Source: Microcystis aeruginosa NIES-4325 (GTDB taxonomy: Bacteria; Cyanobacteriota; Cyanobacteriia; Cyanobacteriales; Microcystaceae). From it: DNA of 64,000 bases. Shown here piece after piece: positions 15,876 to 26,200 of the stretch. The DNA is taken from positions 1 through 64,000 of the forward strand of contig NZ_BJKP01000014.1 of assembly GCF_008974145.1 (NCBI RefSeq), read 5' to 3'. The position numbers were made by a program, and so were the translations under genes. How positions within the stretch are numbered: position 1 is the first letter of the stretch; each line of letters opens with the position of its first letter. Under the pieces are notes generated by a model. It was not told the origin of the DNA. It saw nothing but the letters and a program-made list of their open reading frames with translations, and did not search any database.

Positions 15876-17114
15876 TTGAATCTCGCTACTCTTTGGACAT
15901 GGATCCTACCGCCGATCGCCGGGGCAATTATTGGCTATTTTACCAACGATGTAGCCATAAAAATGCTATTTCGTCCCTACAAGGCGATTTATATCGGTAA
16001 GCGTCCCCTTCCCTTCACCCCGGGGTTAATTCCTCGCAATCAAGATCGATTAGCTGTCCGGGTATCGGATACGATCATGGGTTCTCTGTTAACTCCCGAG
16101 GAATTACAAAAACTGGCTAAACGACTCCTGGACACCGAAAGGGTTCAGGGGGCGATACTCTGGCTGTTACAATTAGCTTTAAAACAAATAAAAGGCGATC
16201 GGCAAGCAAAAACAGCCGAGATTTTGGCGGCGATTCTTCACGATTTATTCGGGGAATCTTTAGCGAGATTACTAAAAGTTTTAGCCCGACGGCAGGACTT
16301 TTTAGAAAAACAGATCAATCAAATTTTTGATCGCCTAGTCTTAGAATTTTCTCTCAGTGAACAACAGGCGCGACAATTCTCCGATTGGCTATTAGAAACC
16401 GTCCTACCTGCTGATGTTATCCGTCTAGCTTTAATCGATTTTTTAACCGATCGCAATATTCAAGTTATCGATGAGGGATTTCGGGAAAAAACCAGTGGAA
16501 CCTATTGGGTAGTAGCTAATTTATTCGGTTTACGCAATGCCCTGGCCCGCTTACGCACTTTTTGCCTTGATGAAAAGGATTTAGCTAATACCAGAATCCA
16601 AGAATTATTACTATCTTTAGAGATGCGTAATCGTCTAAAAAACTGGTTACAAAGTATCTCTTTGCAAAATTTACCTATCTCCACCGTCAGACAATTGCGT
16701 AAAACCACCAGGGACACGGTGCGAATTTATATTCAAGAAAGTGGCGAACAATTTCTGCAAGATTTTGGACAAACGATCAACTGGGATCAAATCGCTAATT
16801 TAATTATTAATCGTCTGCAATCTTCGGGGGCAATGACTACATCATTAGGGGTAATTAGTCAAGAGTTAGCGTTAATTTTAGAGCGTTATTTAGAGGAAGA
16901 TTTAGAGAAATTAGTCGCCCAAATTATCCCGATTCTCAACATCGATCAGGTGATCCGCGATCGGGTAAATGCCACTTCCCCGGCCGATCTGGAAAATGCC
17001 ATTCAAGGCATTGTTAAACAGGAATTACAGGGAATTGTTAATCTCGGTGGTATTCTCGGTCTTCTAGTTGGACTAATGCAAACAATTATTTTACTCGCAC
17101 AGAATCGGGGCTAA
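15876..17114 (+). CDS. DUF445 family membrane protein
   Basis: 412 residues starting at a TTG codon (AAATTGAATCTC). The N-terminus [30 protein letters not shown] is the diagnostic first membrane helix and loop of DUF445 (YheB/YtkD-like) proteins, followed by [20 protein letters not shown] long helical, charged middle section comes next. A C-terminal membrane helix [19 protein letters not shown] (about 386-405) ends the protein, so both termini are anchored. Function is unknown for the family. The TTG is kept because the DUF445 signature begins within ten residues of it and no better ATG lies upstream. Confidence 0.8.
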   Translation: MNLATLWTWILPPIAGAIIGYFTNDVAIKMLFRPYKAIYIGKRPLPFTPGLIPRNQDRLAVRVSDTIMGSLLTPEELQKLAKRLLDTERVQGAILWLLQLALKQIKGDRQAKTAEILAAILHDLFGESLARLLKVLARRQDFLEKQINQIFDRLVLEFSLSEQQARQFSDWLLETVLPADVIRLALIDFLTDRNIQVIDEGFREKTSGTYWVVANLFGLRNALARLRTFCLDEKDLANTRIQELLLSLEMRNRLKNWLQSISLQNLPISTVRQLRKTTRDTVRIYIQESGEQFLQDFGQTINWDQIANLIINRLQSSGAMTTSLGVISQELALILERYLEEDLEKLVAQIIPILNIDQVIRDRVNATSPADLENAIQGIVKQELQGIVNLGGILGLLVGLMQTIILLAQNRG

Positions 17115-17228
17115 TAATTAACCTCAGTTCGGGATAAGCTAAAACCCTGATGCTACCGTAGCCTGAAACTCCTATTCTTTCGTGGAAGCTATGGCAAAAT
17201 TACCTTAAACCGAACTGGCGTTAATTAG

Positions 17229-17252
17229 GTGGGTTAAACTAAGTTAACCCAC
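17229..17252. terminator. Hairpin between convergent DUF445 and DUF2993 genes
   Basis: GTGGGTTAA (17229-17237) pairs with TTAACCCAC (17244-17252) across a 6-nt loop. It stands between two convergent genes, 20 bp from the DUF2993 stop. T-runs are weak on both sides. Confidence 0.45.
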
Positions 17253-17272
17253 TGGAATAATCCCGTTTATTT

Positions 17273-17977
17273 TTAAGGTAAAATCAAAAAACTTCCCTGA
17301 CAGAAAAGAGTTTGATCGTCGAGAATGAAAGATTTAATCTCCACATCTTTGCCTAAATCGACGGTAAAAGGTTGCAAATCAACAGATAAATCTGGGGCTA
17401 AACCTTGCCATTGTCGGGGACTAATCCCTAAAGTGCGAGCATCTTCTAAGGCAATATCAGCACTAAAAATTACTTCTGCACCTGTTTCTCTATGGCCGAG
17501 AAGAGAGAAATAACCCTGATTTAGAAGAACATTTTTCCAGTTAAAACGCTGTTGTGAGATAATTTCTCTGGCGTTAACAACTCCGTTATTTTCTAGGGAA
17601 AAAATTAGTAAATCGGCAAAAGCATTAACTAGAATAGTCGAAGCGATCGAATTATTTAAATCCTGTTCGTTAATTTCCACCTCACCGCTAACCCGAATAG
17701 GTTCCAAAATTTTTAGGGGTTTCCCTCGCAAAACCTGCCCGATATTAAGACGAATATTTTCCCCTCTTAATTGCGCTTTACCTAGATGTAAACCCTGATA
17801 AATCGCTTTTCCTACGGCTAAAAATACCCCAGGTATATAACCGCGCAAAATTTGCCGATCATGACCTTGCAGCTGCATTTCTAAATCTTCTATCTGTTCT
17901 ACTTGTGATCGCAAGAACAGGCGTACTGCTGGCGGCAAAACCTTACTAATAATCTCACTTTGAGTATTGACCCACAT
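17273..17977 (-). CDS. DUF2993 (LmeA-like) protein
   Basis: About 234 residues from the ATG chosen here. A GTG six codons upstream (17995) is possible but has no spaced Shine-Dalgarno, whereas GAGTGAG lies about 10 nt before this ATG. The content, an amphipathic start (SEIISKVLPPAVRLFLRSQVEQIEDLEMQLQG) followed by beta-rich sequence, fits DUF2993, a cyanobacterial and actinobacterial family of lipid-binding tubular proteins. No signal peptide is visible. The role is unknown; membrane association is inferred from family behaviour. The gene is divergent from nothing and ends facing the DUF445 gene. Confidence 0.65.
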   Translation of the reverse strand: MWVNTQSEIISKVLPPAVRLFLRSQVEQIEDLEMQLQGHDRQILRGYIPGVFLAVGKAIYQGLHLGKAQLRGENIRLNIGQVLRGKPLKILEPIRVSGEVEINEQDLNNSIASTILVNAFADLLIFSLENNGVVNAREIISQQRFNWKNVLLNQGYFSLLGHRETGAEVIFSADIALEDARTLGISPRQWQGLAPDLSVDLQPFTVDLGKDVEIKSFILDDQTLFCQGSFLILP

Positions 17978-18044
17978 CAACGTTATCTCACTCACTCCAC
18001 AATGTTTCTAATTGTAACAGAAGTGGACAAGTGGCTTGATTTGG

Positions 18045-18677
18045 CTAAACATTGCCGTTATTTTGTCCGTAGGCTTGCCAAGCTAGATCGAGCAAACCAT
18101 TAGCGATCGCCGCCGCTACCACCACACTACCCTTACAACCCTTGACAGTAATATGAGGAACCTTGGCATCCTGTAATCTTTGTTTAACCGCATCCCCAGT
18201 AGCAATTAACTCCGGCGGTGTGGCGATAACAAAGGCCGGTTTAATCTCTCCAGTGGCAATTAATTCCACCAATCCCTCTAAAGCCCTCGTACATTGACCG
18301 ATCATAAAAATGGCTTCGGGATAGCGCCGTGCCAGGGTTTGCATCCCCCAATCTGCTTGGGTTTTGCCCTTTTGGGGACGGGTAATCGTTTCACTGGCAC
18401 AGTAAATAGGATTAGCGAATTTAGCCTGTAGATTGGGCAAAATACCCACCTGTAACATTGGCACATCGACAACTATTGTACTGCGGGCTGCTAGGGCTGC
18501 AGCCCCCAAGGACAAAGCTTGCTCGGAAAAATAGAGCAGGGATTGATATTCAAAATCCGCCGTGGCTAAAATTACCCGTCGCTCAATTTCGTACTCTGCG
18601 GCGGCTACTTTTGGTTTACCGATCTCTCGATCGATAAAAGCCAAACTATAAGCATTATTCAGATTCCATTCCATCAT
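18045..18677 (-). CDS. cobH: Precorrin-8X methylmutase
   Basis: A 210-residue CobH/CbiC enzyme that moves the C-11 methyl group to C-12 to form hydrogenobyrinate (cobyrinate in the cobalt-early route) in corrin synthesis. The catalytic region includes VILATADFEYQSLLYFS, the conserved STIVVDVPMLQVGI and the glycine-rich PAFVIATPPELIATGDAVKQRL. The C-terminus VKGCKGSVVVAAAIANGLLDLA is a family signature. Length is normal. It starts at a tandem ATG ATG. A decayed cobK lies about 8.6 kb away in this window, which raises a question about the pathway. Confidence 0.93.
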   Translation of the reverse strand: MMEWNLNNAYSLAFIDREIGKPKVAAAEYEIERRVILATADFEYQSLLYFSEQALSLGAAALAARSTIVVDVPMLQVGILPNLQAKFANPIYCASETITRPQKGKTQADWGMQTLARRYPEAIFMIGQCTRALEGLVELIATGEIKPAFVIATPPELIATGDAVKQRLQDAKVPHITVKGCKGSVVVAAAIANGLLDLAWQAYGQNNGNV

Positions 18678-18761
18678 CAGTTATCAGTGATTCGGTTTAT
18701 CAGTTTACCAGTTTATCAGATACTGTTTACTGTTTACTGATCACTGAAAAGCCCCTAATTC

Positions 18762-19601
18762 TCAGGTTTTTGAGGCGTTGAGGGAATTAAAACGAGGGGA
18801 AAGATAGGCGACTAAAACTCCAAGGGCAAAACCGATTAAATTGCGGAAAAGGGGCAGTAATTCACTGGTACGAGTAACCACCGGTCCGATGCCAAAAGCA
18901 ACAAAGAGGATAAACCAGAGGGGAGAGACAATTAAAACCCATTGCCAAGCGAAAACCTGTCCTTCTTTGCGAGGAATACCGGCAAAACCGAAGACTAAAC
19001 CGCCGACAATTGAGGTAATTAAAGTTAGGATCCACTGTTCCCTCGGTAAACCGGGGACTACCGCACAACCACCTTTAACTAAACAGCCTTTTACCGTGTC
19101 TAAGGATTGTACGATCGCATTATTTTCGCCATTTTCCCGAACAAAATACATATTACCGAAACGGGCCTGTAATTCGATCCAAAAAGTGCGGGGTAAAAAT
19201 TCATAGACGGCATCACCAATACTAAAAGATAGTAGATTACCGCCCCGACCATCGGCCACTAAGAGAATACTTTTATCATCCAATCCCCAGAAATTAATCA
19301 CTGCCCGGCCGGGGCTGCGGTCATATTGGGTTAAAACTCGCATTTTCCAGCCGGTTTCCCCTTGAAATGTCTCGATATCTCGGATTAATGCTTCTTCCTG
19401 TTTTGCGGGTAGATAATTGGCTAAATCAACGATCGGAGTGGCTTCATTGGGCAGTAATTCAGGATTATTCACCGCTAGAGCTTGATTTGGGCAGATAATC
19501 CAACCCAGACAGCTAATGACACCAATGACAAGAGCGATCGAGATTCCTCGGCAAAAACGATTGAGCATAGCACTTCTAGACAATGAGAATTTTTTCAGCA
19601 A
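18762..19601 (-). CDS. TPM-domain protein, Psb32/TLP18.3-like
   Basis: 279 residues: a signal peptide or N-terminal anchor (ISIALVIGVISCLGWIICPNQALA), then a TPM (YgcG) domain (VDLANYLPAKQEEALIRDIETFQGETGWKMRVLTQYDRSPGRA...DDKSILLVADGRGGNLLSFSIGDAVYEFLPRTFW). Two C-terminal membrane helices follow (about 195-220 and 225-265, WILTLITSIVGGLVFGFAG and LIGFALGVLVAYLSP). Relatives act in photosystem II repair and assembly at the thylakoid. The lumenal TPM domain plus C-terminal anchor supports that placement. Function is assigned by family. The ATG at 19601 is taken; a second Met 12 codons in is possible. Confidence 0.75.
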   Translation of the reverse strand: MLKKFSLSRSAMLNRFCRGISIALVIGVISCLGWIICPNQALAVNNPELLPNEATPIVDLANYLPAKQEEALIRDIETFQGETGWKMRVLTQYDRSPGRAVINFWGLDDKSILLVADGRGGNLLSFSIGDAVYEFLPRTFWIELQARFGNMYFVRENGENNAIVQSLDTVKGCLVKGGCAVVPGLPREQWILTLITSIVGGLVFGFAGIPRKEGQVFAWQWVLIVSPLWFILFVAFGIGPVVTRTSELLPLFRNLIGFALGVLVAYLSPRFNSLNASKT

Positions 19602-19682
19602 GGGTGTAGGCTAACTTTCAGTTTCTTTACACTTATTTACTTTATCTTAAGGGAATTCTCAACTTTAGTCACTCAGTTATTA

Positions 19683-19755
19683 GGAGTCGGTCGTCAGGCT
19701 TCGGCCGTGAGATCGCCGAACTTCCGAAGTCTCACGCCGAGGTCCGAACGGAGAT
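19683..19755. repeat. GC-rich palindromic repeat, copy in the TPM-DUF948 gap
   Basis: Contains TCAGGCTTCGGCCGTGAG and CTCACGCCGAGGTCCGAACG, which are the reverse complements of parts of the repeat at 52429-52563 (18 and 23 bases identical). GC content is far above the surrounding AT-rich spacer. Confidence 0.75.
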
Positions 19756-19790
19756 AGGAGTCTGTATTCAGGAGTCAGGATTTGAGAGTT

Positions 19791-19868
19791 AGGGTTTTAG
19801 GGTTTTGGGGTATTAGTTGAAATTCTCCTATCTCCCCACTCCCCCATTTCCCCACACCCCACTCCCCC
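19791..19868. repeat. G-rich/C-rich dispersed intergenic repeat
   Basis: A run of GGGTTTTAGGGTTTTGGGG is followed by about 12 neutral bases (AGTTGAAATT) and then a CCCC-rich run (CTCCCCACTCCCCCATTTCC). The same layout appears at 33750-33815 and, more spread out, at 12508-12740. It lies just before the DUF948 stop. Confidence 0.6.
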
Positions 19869-19874
19869 ATCTGC

Positions 19875-20240
19875 TTAACTGCGTTTCCAAGTATTCCAAG
19901 CGGCTTTAAAACCGATTAAGAGGCGACGGCTGCCACGATCGAGCTTGCTGAGACCGGCTTTAGCACTACCGAGACTGCGATCAACTCCTTGGACAACTTG
20001 GCGGGTACTTTTGACCCCTTCATCGATATTGTCGGTTAATTCGCTGATTTCCGCCCCTGTCAGGCGAATTGCTTCTAGAGTCGGGGGAAATTCCCGATGG
20101 AGGGTATCGAATAATTTTTCGGCACTGCGGGCTGCCCGGGCTAACTCTTGCAGAGCAGGTAAAGCGGCGATGAAAACCGCCGTTAAACTAACGGCGACTA
20201 GCAGTAAAGAACATCCTAGCCAGAAAATAGGTTCGGTCAT
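19875..20240 (-). CDS. DUF948-like small membrane protein
   Basis: 121 residues: an N-terminal membrane helix (IFWLGCSLLLVAVSLTAVFIAALPAL, about 5-30) followed by a helical region (ARAARSAEKLFDTLHREFPPTLEAIRLTGAEISELTDNIDEGVKSTRQVVQGVD) of the type seen in DUF948 proteins. Its ATG immediately follows the stop of the YtxH gene with no gap (TAAATG), so the pair is translationally coupled. Such pairs recur in cyanobacteria; the function is unknown. Confidence 0.65.
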   Translation of the reverse strand: MTEPIFWLGCSLLLVAVSLTAVFIAALPALQELARAARSAEKLFDTLHREFPPTLEAIRLTGAEISELTDNIDEGVKSTRQVVQGVDRSLGSAKAGLSKLDRGSRRLLIGFKAAWNTWKRS

Positions 20241-20600
20241 TTAATGGTCATTCGAGTGATGATTATCGCCCTTGGGGGAGTCTTCAGAGTCGGGGAAGGG
20301 ATTGTCTGTGGCTAGACTTTGACTAGCTTCAATTCCAGCTGTCACCGCCTCTTTTAATCTGATTAAAGTATCATCCCAATTACGCCGGGCCGATTCCGAT
20401 AGGCGATCGGCCTGCAATTGCATCGTCGTGGTCAGATCTTCGGCTAATTCTGGCAAAGCCCGGGCGGATTTTTGCAGAATTCGACGGGTTTCTTTTCCAG
20501 ATCTGGGCGCTACTAATAAACCCGCCACTGCCCCGATCGCACTGCCCAATAAAACCCCGACGACGAATAAGCCACCGTTACCGTTATTTTTATCTGCCAT
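20241..20600 (-). CDS. YtxH-domain protein
   Basis: About 119 residues from the ATG at 20600 (MADKNNGNGGLFVVGVLLGS). A TTG 13 codons upstream is possible but less likely. The start is one membrane helix with GxxxG spacing (GGLFVVGVLLGSAIGAVAGLLVAPRSGKETR), the signature of YtxH/general stress proteins, followed by a charged amphipathic helix. The LLxAPRSGKETR segment after the helix is the best diagnostic. It is cotranscribed with the DUF948 gene downstream at zero spacing. Confidence 0.75.
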   Translation of the reverse strand: MADKNNGNGGLFVVGVLLGSAIGAVAGLLVAPRSGKETRRILQKSARALPELAEDLTTTMQLQADRLSESARRNWDDTLIRLKEAVTAGIEASQSLATDNPFPDSEDSPKGDNHHSNDH

Positions 20601-20790
20601 AGGATTGCCCTTGTACTTAATTCCCAATTTTACGAGCAATTACACTGCTCTTGTGCAGTTTCTTCGGCAAAATTTTGACCTGTTGCTCTTGGCCAGCAGC
20701 AACAGACCTAGAAGGGATAACTTGAGAAAAAACTAGCGATCGGGGAAACCCTGATTTTATGACCGACTTTGAGCCAATAAGGAAGTGAAA

Positions 20791-20841
20791 AAGAAGAACC
20801 TCTGGGAGTCTTGCCGTGTTTCGACCCCAGAGGTTCTTCTT
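20791..20841 (-). terminator. Strong hairpin, terminator for the glutaminase transcript
   Basis: AAGAAGAACCTCTGGG (20791-20806) is exactly complementary to CCCAGAGGTTCTTCTT (20826-20841), with a 19-nt loop. On the minus strand it is followed by TTTTCACTT. It lies about 200 bp past the glsA stop and 190 bp before the YtxH start. The same hairpin forms the 5' stem of the Yfr1-like candidate on the plus strand. Confidence 0.6.
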
Positions 20842-20900
20842 ATACTGAACTTATACTCCTCACACAATATTTATATTACACACAACCCGCTGCTTTTGTC
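20791..20900 (+). ncRNA. Yfr1-like small RNA candidate
   Basis: The 11-mer ACTCCTCACAC (20855-20865) is the ultraconserved single-stranded motif of Yfr1, an sRNA found across cyanobacteria. As in Yfr1, a 16-bp stem-loop lies just 5' of it (20791-20841). A run ACACAACCCGCTGCTTTT follows at about 20878-20895, similar to where Yfr1 has its 3' stem. Missing are a good 3' hairpin with T-tail and a clear promoter. By chance the 11-mer is expected about 0.03 times in a window this size on both strands. It could be a diverged or inactive copy. Confidence 0.4.
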
Positions 20901-21043
20901 AAGAGGTTTACGAAATTTTTTCCACAGACCTCTGGCCAAATTAATTTTTTAGGGTCGGTAGGCGCTCTTGCAGGGGACAGCTATCAGACTAAATCCTGTT
21001 TAAAAGCCATGGGAGAGTGGGGAGAGGGAAGTCGGGGGTGGTA

Positions 21044-22060
21044 TCAACTATTGCCTTGAAGCCATGTTTTTAAATCTCGTTCTGGTTTAGCCACATTGAA
21101 TAAATGTAAACCAAAATCTTCTGAAATATCTTGACAAATTTTCACTCCTCTGATGCTGTTGCCTTTTTCATCTAAAAGGGGGGAAAAAGTGCCAATTCCC
21201 AACTGATGGGGAACTACTGCCGTAATTCCGCCCCCGACACCGCTTTTTGCTGGTAATCCTACCCGATAGGCCCATTCTCCTGAAGCGTCGTACATTCCAC
21301 AGGTAAGCATAACACTGATCACATCTTGAACGTAGTGTTCATCGATCGCCCGTATTCCTGTGATTGGGTTGACACCCCCATTAGCTAAGGTAGCAGCCAT
21401 GAGGGCTAAATCGTGAGCATGGACGAGGATGGCGCATTGTTGACAGTAAAGGTCGAGGGTTTCTTCAATTTTATCGCTAACCATGCCAAAATTTAGCATC
21501 AGATAGGCCATGGCCCGATTGCGATTGCCGGTGGATTTTTCCGAGAGAAAAACGGGGACATTAATCTCGTGATCCCTGCCGGTATAGCGTTTAAACATTT
21601 CTAAAATACGTTTTAGCCTTTCGGTGGCATTCTGTCCGGTGATTAAATCCGTGGTAGCGATCGCACCAGCATTAACCATAGGATTATAGGGACGATTGGT
21701 TTTTTCATCGAGAATAATCGAGTTAAAAGCTTCTCCCGTGGGTTCAACACCGACTTTACTATTAACGTATTCCCGTCCGTGATCTTCTAGAGCTAATCCA
21801 AAGACAAAAGCTTTAGAAATCGATTGTACTGTAAAGGTTTGCTGACAGTCTCCCACCTCAAAAATCTGACCGTCAGTGGTAATTACCGAAATACCAAACC
21901 ATTCTGGATCTGCTAGGGCTAATTCCGGAATATAATCGGCGATATTGCCCGTCTGTAAATCAGAGTATTTTGCGTGCAGATAGTTAAGATAGTTCCGAAA
22001 AGGATAGACTAACTCTTTCCCAGAATTGACGGGACTAATAAAATCTTTTGGAGAAGCCAT
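21044..22060 (-). CDS. glsA: Glutaminase A
   Basis: A 338-residue serine-dependent beta-lactamase-like enzyme that hydrolyses glutamine to glutamate and ammonia. Key segments are [20 protein letters not shown] (catalytic Ser-x-x-Lys, SISK), [25 protein letters not shown] (the Asn of the active site) and [32 protein letters not shown] near the C-terminus. It is about 30 residues longer than the common 308, mostly at the N-terminus. It lies downstream of ccaA on the same strand with an 82-bp gap; cotranscription is possible. Confidence 0.95.
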   Translation of the reverse strand: MASPKDFISPVNSGKELVYPFRNYLNYLHAKYSDLQTGNIADYIPELALADPEWFGISVITTDGQIFEVGDCQQTFTVQSISKAFVFGLALEDHGREYVNSKVGVEPTGEAFNSIILDEKTNRPYNPMVNAGAIATTDLITGQNATERLKRILEMFKRYTGRDHEINVPVFLSEKSTGNRNRAMAYLMLNFGMVSDKIEETLDLYCQQCAILVHAHDLALMAATLANGGVNPITGIRAIDEHYVQDVISVMLTCGMYDASGEWAYRVGLPAKSGVGGGITAVVPHQLGIGTFSPLLDEKGNSIRGVKICQDISEDFGLHLFNVAKPERDLKTWLQGNS

Positions 22061-22142
22061 AGAGGAGTATAGCAGTTATCGTTTAATTGCCACTCTAGAG
22101 ACGTTAATAGGCACATCTCTAGAGAATTTCTGTAATCCCTAA

Positions 22143-22991
22143 TTAACTTCTCGAACCGCGATAAATGCGATCAGCTTGGGAGGGTTCTAAATAATTATAG
22201 CCCGGTTTTTGGGTTAAGGAGCCATTCTTTTTGGCCACAGTATTAACCGCAGGAGTCGCTTTTTTTAAGTCCGCATGAGTCCTGATATAATCCTCAGAAA
22301 TCTTGAAGGGATGACTATTGGGAAGATGACGACTAGAGGGTAAATTTTCTTCCGGTTCGGGGTGGGTAATTTTACTATGGGGAGCGACAAAATCGTGTAG
22401 GATGGGATCGTAGGCTAAAATTTCGCCAGTTTCAATGCGAAAAATCCAACCGTGTAGAGATAATTTACCCTGATGTAATCGGGAACGAATAATTGGATAG
22501 CTTTGCAAATTACTTAACTGATTGAGAACATTTTCTGCTACTGTCACCTCGATCAGTTCTTCTCCTTCTAGTTCTTTGTAATTATCCTTAACTAAACGTC
22601 GAGTAGCTTCTGCTTGCTTTAACCAATCGTAAACTAAAGGCATTTCATCGGCCAGACTCTGCAATTTTAACAAACCTTTCATCGCTCCACAATGGGAGTG
22701 ACCGCAGATAATCACTTGCTCGATGCCGAGAGCGTTGATAGCATATTCTATAGATGCACCTTCACCACCATTAGTCGCTCCGTAGGGAGGAATTATATTT
22801 CCCGCATTGCGAATTACGAATAATTCCCCCACCTCCGCTTGGGTAATTAGGTTAGGATCGATACGGGAATCGGAACAGGTGATAAACAGGATTCTCGGTT
22901 TTTGTCCGTGGGAGAGTTGCTCAAATAATTGCCGATGTTCATCAAAATAACCACTCTGGAACTTTTCTAGTCCCTGTAGGAGTTTCTTCAT
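22143..22991 (-). CDS. ccaA: Beta-carbonic anhydrase, carboxysomal CcaA type
   Basis: A 282-residue zinc enzyme interconverting bicarbonate and CO2 inside the carboxysome. Zinc ligands are visible in FITCSDSRIDPN (Cys and the paired Asp-Arg) and CGHSHCGAMKGLL (His and Cys). The sequence extends about 80 residues beyond the catalytic core and ends YNYLEPSQADRIYRGSRS. The closing QAxRIYRGSR is what I recall at the end of Synechocystis CcaA, where the extension binds CcmM. That supports carboxysomal location over a housekeeping beta-CA. It starts at an ATG followed closely by LLQGLEKFQSGYF. Confidence 0.9.
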   Translation of the reverse strand: MKKLLQGLEKFQSGYFDEHRQLFEQLSHGQKPRILFITCSDSRIDPNLITQAEVGELFVIRNAGNIIPPYGATNGGEGASIEYAINALGIEQVIICGHSHCGAMKGLLKLQSLADEMPLVYDWLKQAEATRRLVKDNYKELEGEELIEVTVAENVLNQLSNLQSYPIIRSRLHQGKLSLHGWIFRIETGEILAYDPILHDFVAPHSKITHPEPEENLPSSRHLPNSHPFKISEDYIRTHADLKKATPAVNTVAKKNGSLTQKPGYNYLEPSQADRIYRGSRS

Positions 22992-23159
22992 AATAATTTT
23001 TCTGGTTTAGTTCGATCGCTATTGAGTCGATCCTTTCAGCATTATCGGGCATGAGATAACAGCAATGCAACCAGCCAGATTAGCGATCGTTGTCGGCTGC
23101 GAGATCGGTTAGATATTGTTAAGATAAGATACAGACTGTATCTAAGCAAATTTTATTCT

Positions 23160-23291
23160 ATGGAAACTGCAACAATTTTGGGGATTTCGATCGCTGCCGC
23201 TTTGGTGGGGATTACCGCTTTAGCTCTTTATACCGCTTTTGGACCGCCGGCAGCAGAATTAAGCGATCCTTTTGAAGATCACGAAGATTAA
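23160..23291 (+). CDS. psbN: Photosystem II assembly protein PsbN
   Basis: A 43-residue [23 protein letters not shown] followed by [20 protein letters not shown] and HED. One membrane helix spans residues 5-25, then a conserved [20 protein letters not shown] tail, the signature of PsbN (needed for PSII assembly, not a stable subunit). The gene is too short for a 60-codon cutoff and easily missed. It lacks its usual neighbour psbH on the opposite strand. Its last 4 bp overlap the 3' end of the convergent mannosidase gene (23288-23291). Confidence 0.96.
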   Translation: METATILGISIAAALVGITALALYTAFGPPAAELSDPFEDHED

Positions 23292-26200
23292 TTCTTTAAT
23301 AACCATGTAGCTATCTGCCAAGGAAAAAGTTGCTCAACGGGATCGATCGCTCTTTCTAAACCGTCGATCGATTCTTTTATTGTTAATTGTAATTGATTTT
23401 GCCAATCAATTACAGCGTTTTCTCCCTGACATTCATAAAGGCGCATTACCCAACCCCGAGAGGCTGTTTCACTTAGTTTGAAACTCATTAAAATTAAGTT
23501 ATCGGCTGAGAATTTTAACCATTCTGCCACGGGCGGCAACCGGTTTAATCGAGAAGAATTATTAATAAAAATAACGTTGACAGGTGAGTTTAACTGCCAA
23601 GAGTGATGGACAGTTTGCGCCGTTTTCCAGTTACCTTGATGGGGATATATTGCATAGGTAAATTCCTGTTTCCCCAGATCTGCCTCGGGATCAGGCCATC
23701 GGGGACTTCTTAACAGAGTTAATCGTAGTTGCTGGTTAGTAGCATCATAGCCATATTTATTATTATTTAAAAGACTAACTCCGTAGTTTGCCTCTGTATC
23801 GGTTAAATCCGCCCATTTATGCCCGTAAACTTCCCATTTTGGCGATTCTAGCTGGTGGAAACGCTTGATCGCACCACAGGCAATTTCATAGGTGGTAAAA
23901 TCGCTGTTTAGCGTAAGAGGAAAAGCGGTTTTTACTAAAGTGTGTTCCTGCTGCCAATTAACAATAGTTTTAATCTGGAGAATAGGAGAATCTTTTTCTA
24001 AGATATAGTCTTGACAAAATTCCGAATCACCTAAACTTCTGATCACGCAAATCTGCCAGCGCAAGGGGCCATATTCTAAGCATTTAATCGATTTTAATAC
24101 TGTTTTTGGTAAGGGATATTGTTGATAATTCGGATCGATATTCCAAGCGTCCCAATATTGTCCTTGATCTTTAAATGCCTGTAATTGATTACCGGCAGCT
24201 TGCAGGATTTCTTTTTGATTAATTATATCAAATATACTATCGATATCCCCCGTTTCTGAGTTAATAGTAACTTTAAGCAGGCCATTATCTAAAATAAATT
24301 GGCAGTTAATTAAATTTTGCTCGGCTGCTTGCTGATTGGGAACTAACCAAAATAACTTATAACCCACGGAAGGAATATTTTCAGCGAGAAATAATAACTG
24401 ATTGTCGTGGGATAATTGCGAGGGACAGAGACAATTATTCAAGTCATAAACTGAGCAATTTGCAGATTCTACAGCTAAAGAGATAACCTGGGTTCTTTCC
24501 CAGTTAAGAGAATTAACAACTAGAAAAGGTTTTGCTTGGGTATGGGGAGGATTAGGTAAATTAATTTGATTAGCAATTGCCTGTAAAGCTTGCTCTAAAA
24601 TTGCTTCACCTGTGCTGATAACTTGCCGCCATAACTGATTAGCATCCCTAAACACTTCGGGGATAGAAGTACCAGGCATTATATCATGAAACTGATTTAA
24701 TAAAACCTTTTTCCAGGCGGATTCTATCTCGACTTTCGGATAGGGAATCTCTAGTAAAATATTAGCCAGAGAAGACCATAATTCTCCTTGATACAAGAGG
24801 ATTTCACAGTAACGATTATAGGCTTTTTGGTCAGCGTGGCTAGTATAACAACCCCGATGGAATTCTAGATATAATTCATCATCCCAGATAGGAAGATTAC
24901 TTGTATCGAGACTGTCCAGATAAGTTGTTGCTTGGCTAAATTTTAACTGGGGGAAAAAAGGAGATTTTTGCCAACGTTGTGCCACTGCTAACATATCACG
25001 AGTCGGACCACCGCCATGATCGCCAACACCGGGCAACCAAAAAATCTCTTTTAAACCGGTTTGCCGTTCCCAATTGAGAGCATGATCAGTCATAATAATT
25101 GGATTAGTATCCATAACTCCGGCAACATTGGGAGGAGACATGAGGGAAAGAATTTTACTACCATCGGGAGATTGCCACCAGAAAAAACCGTGGGGAAATT
25201 TAGTCGTATCATTCCAATGTAGTTTCCCAGTTACAAAATATTTGATGCCAAAGGATTTAAGAATTTGCGGCAATTGGTAGGGAAAACCAAAGGTATCCGG
25301 CAGCCAAGCAGTTTTAGTGATTTGTCCGAATTTTTCTTGAAAATATTGTTGTCCATAAAGCAGCTGTCGAAATAGGGATTCCCCAGAGATTAAATTGACT
25401 TCTGGTTCTACCCACATCCCGCCCAAAAGTTCCCAAGATTGCCCTTTATATGCCTCTAGAATTGCTTTAAATAGGTCAGGATGATGTTTTTCTATCCATT
25501 CGTAAATTAGGGGACTAGAATGACCAAATATGAGGGATGGAAAATCTTTTTGCAGGTTTAAAACCGAGATAAAAGTGTTTTTTGCCACTTGCCAAGTTTC
25601 TGCCAACGGCCACAACCAAGCCAGATCCAAATGTGCATGGCCGAGAAGATGAAAACTGCGTTCTTTCAGAGGTTGAGCGAGGGGTTGTAGGGATTGACGA
25701 ATTGATTCTAGGGATTGATTAAATTTATCTTTGTTGGTGACATTATCCCAGTCAATATTATCGAGAGTTGCGGTAAAAATCGCTAAGTTTTCAGGATAAA
25801 AAGTCTGTAGATAATTATGGATAATGGTCAATTCATCAGCAACAAAACTAGGATCGATCGCTTGGCTATATTCATAGACTAACTCTGATTTCATCAAACC
25901 ACCAATATCATGATTGGGACTGACTAAACGGAGAGTAACAAGAATTTCTTGACCAGTAGAGACCGAGTTAGAAAGTAAAATGCGCGTGGAAGAATCAAAG
26001 AGGTCTCCTGCTTGGATAAATTGATTATTAACATAAATTTTGACATCTTCCGCCCACCAAGTTAAGATTAATCTCAGTTCCATTCCCTCTAAAGGATAAC
26101 CGGCTAAATGTTCGGGGACAATAATTTTTTGAGTTAGATATTGAATTTGTCTGCCGGCAGGCCAAATAATGTATTGTTTTTCATTGAGGGTGACGGGTTG

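Noticed and set aside
20811-21059. 82-codon plus-strand ORF beside the glutaminase gene
   Set aside because: It runs through a perfect hairpin and the end of glsA on the other strand, with no coding character. The Yfr1 motif lies inside it.
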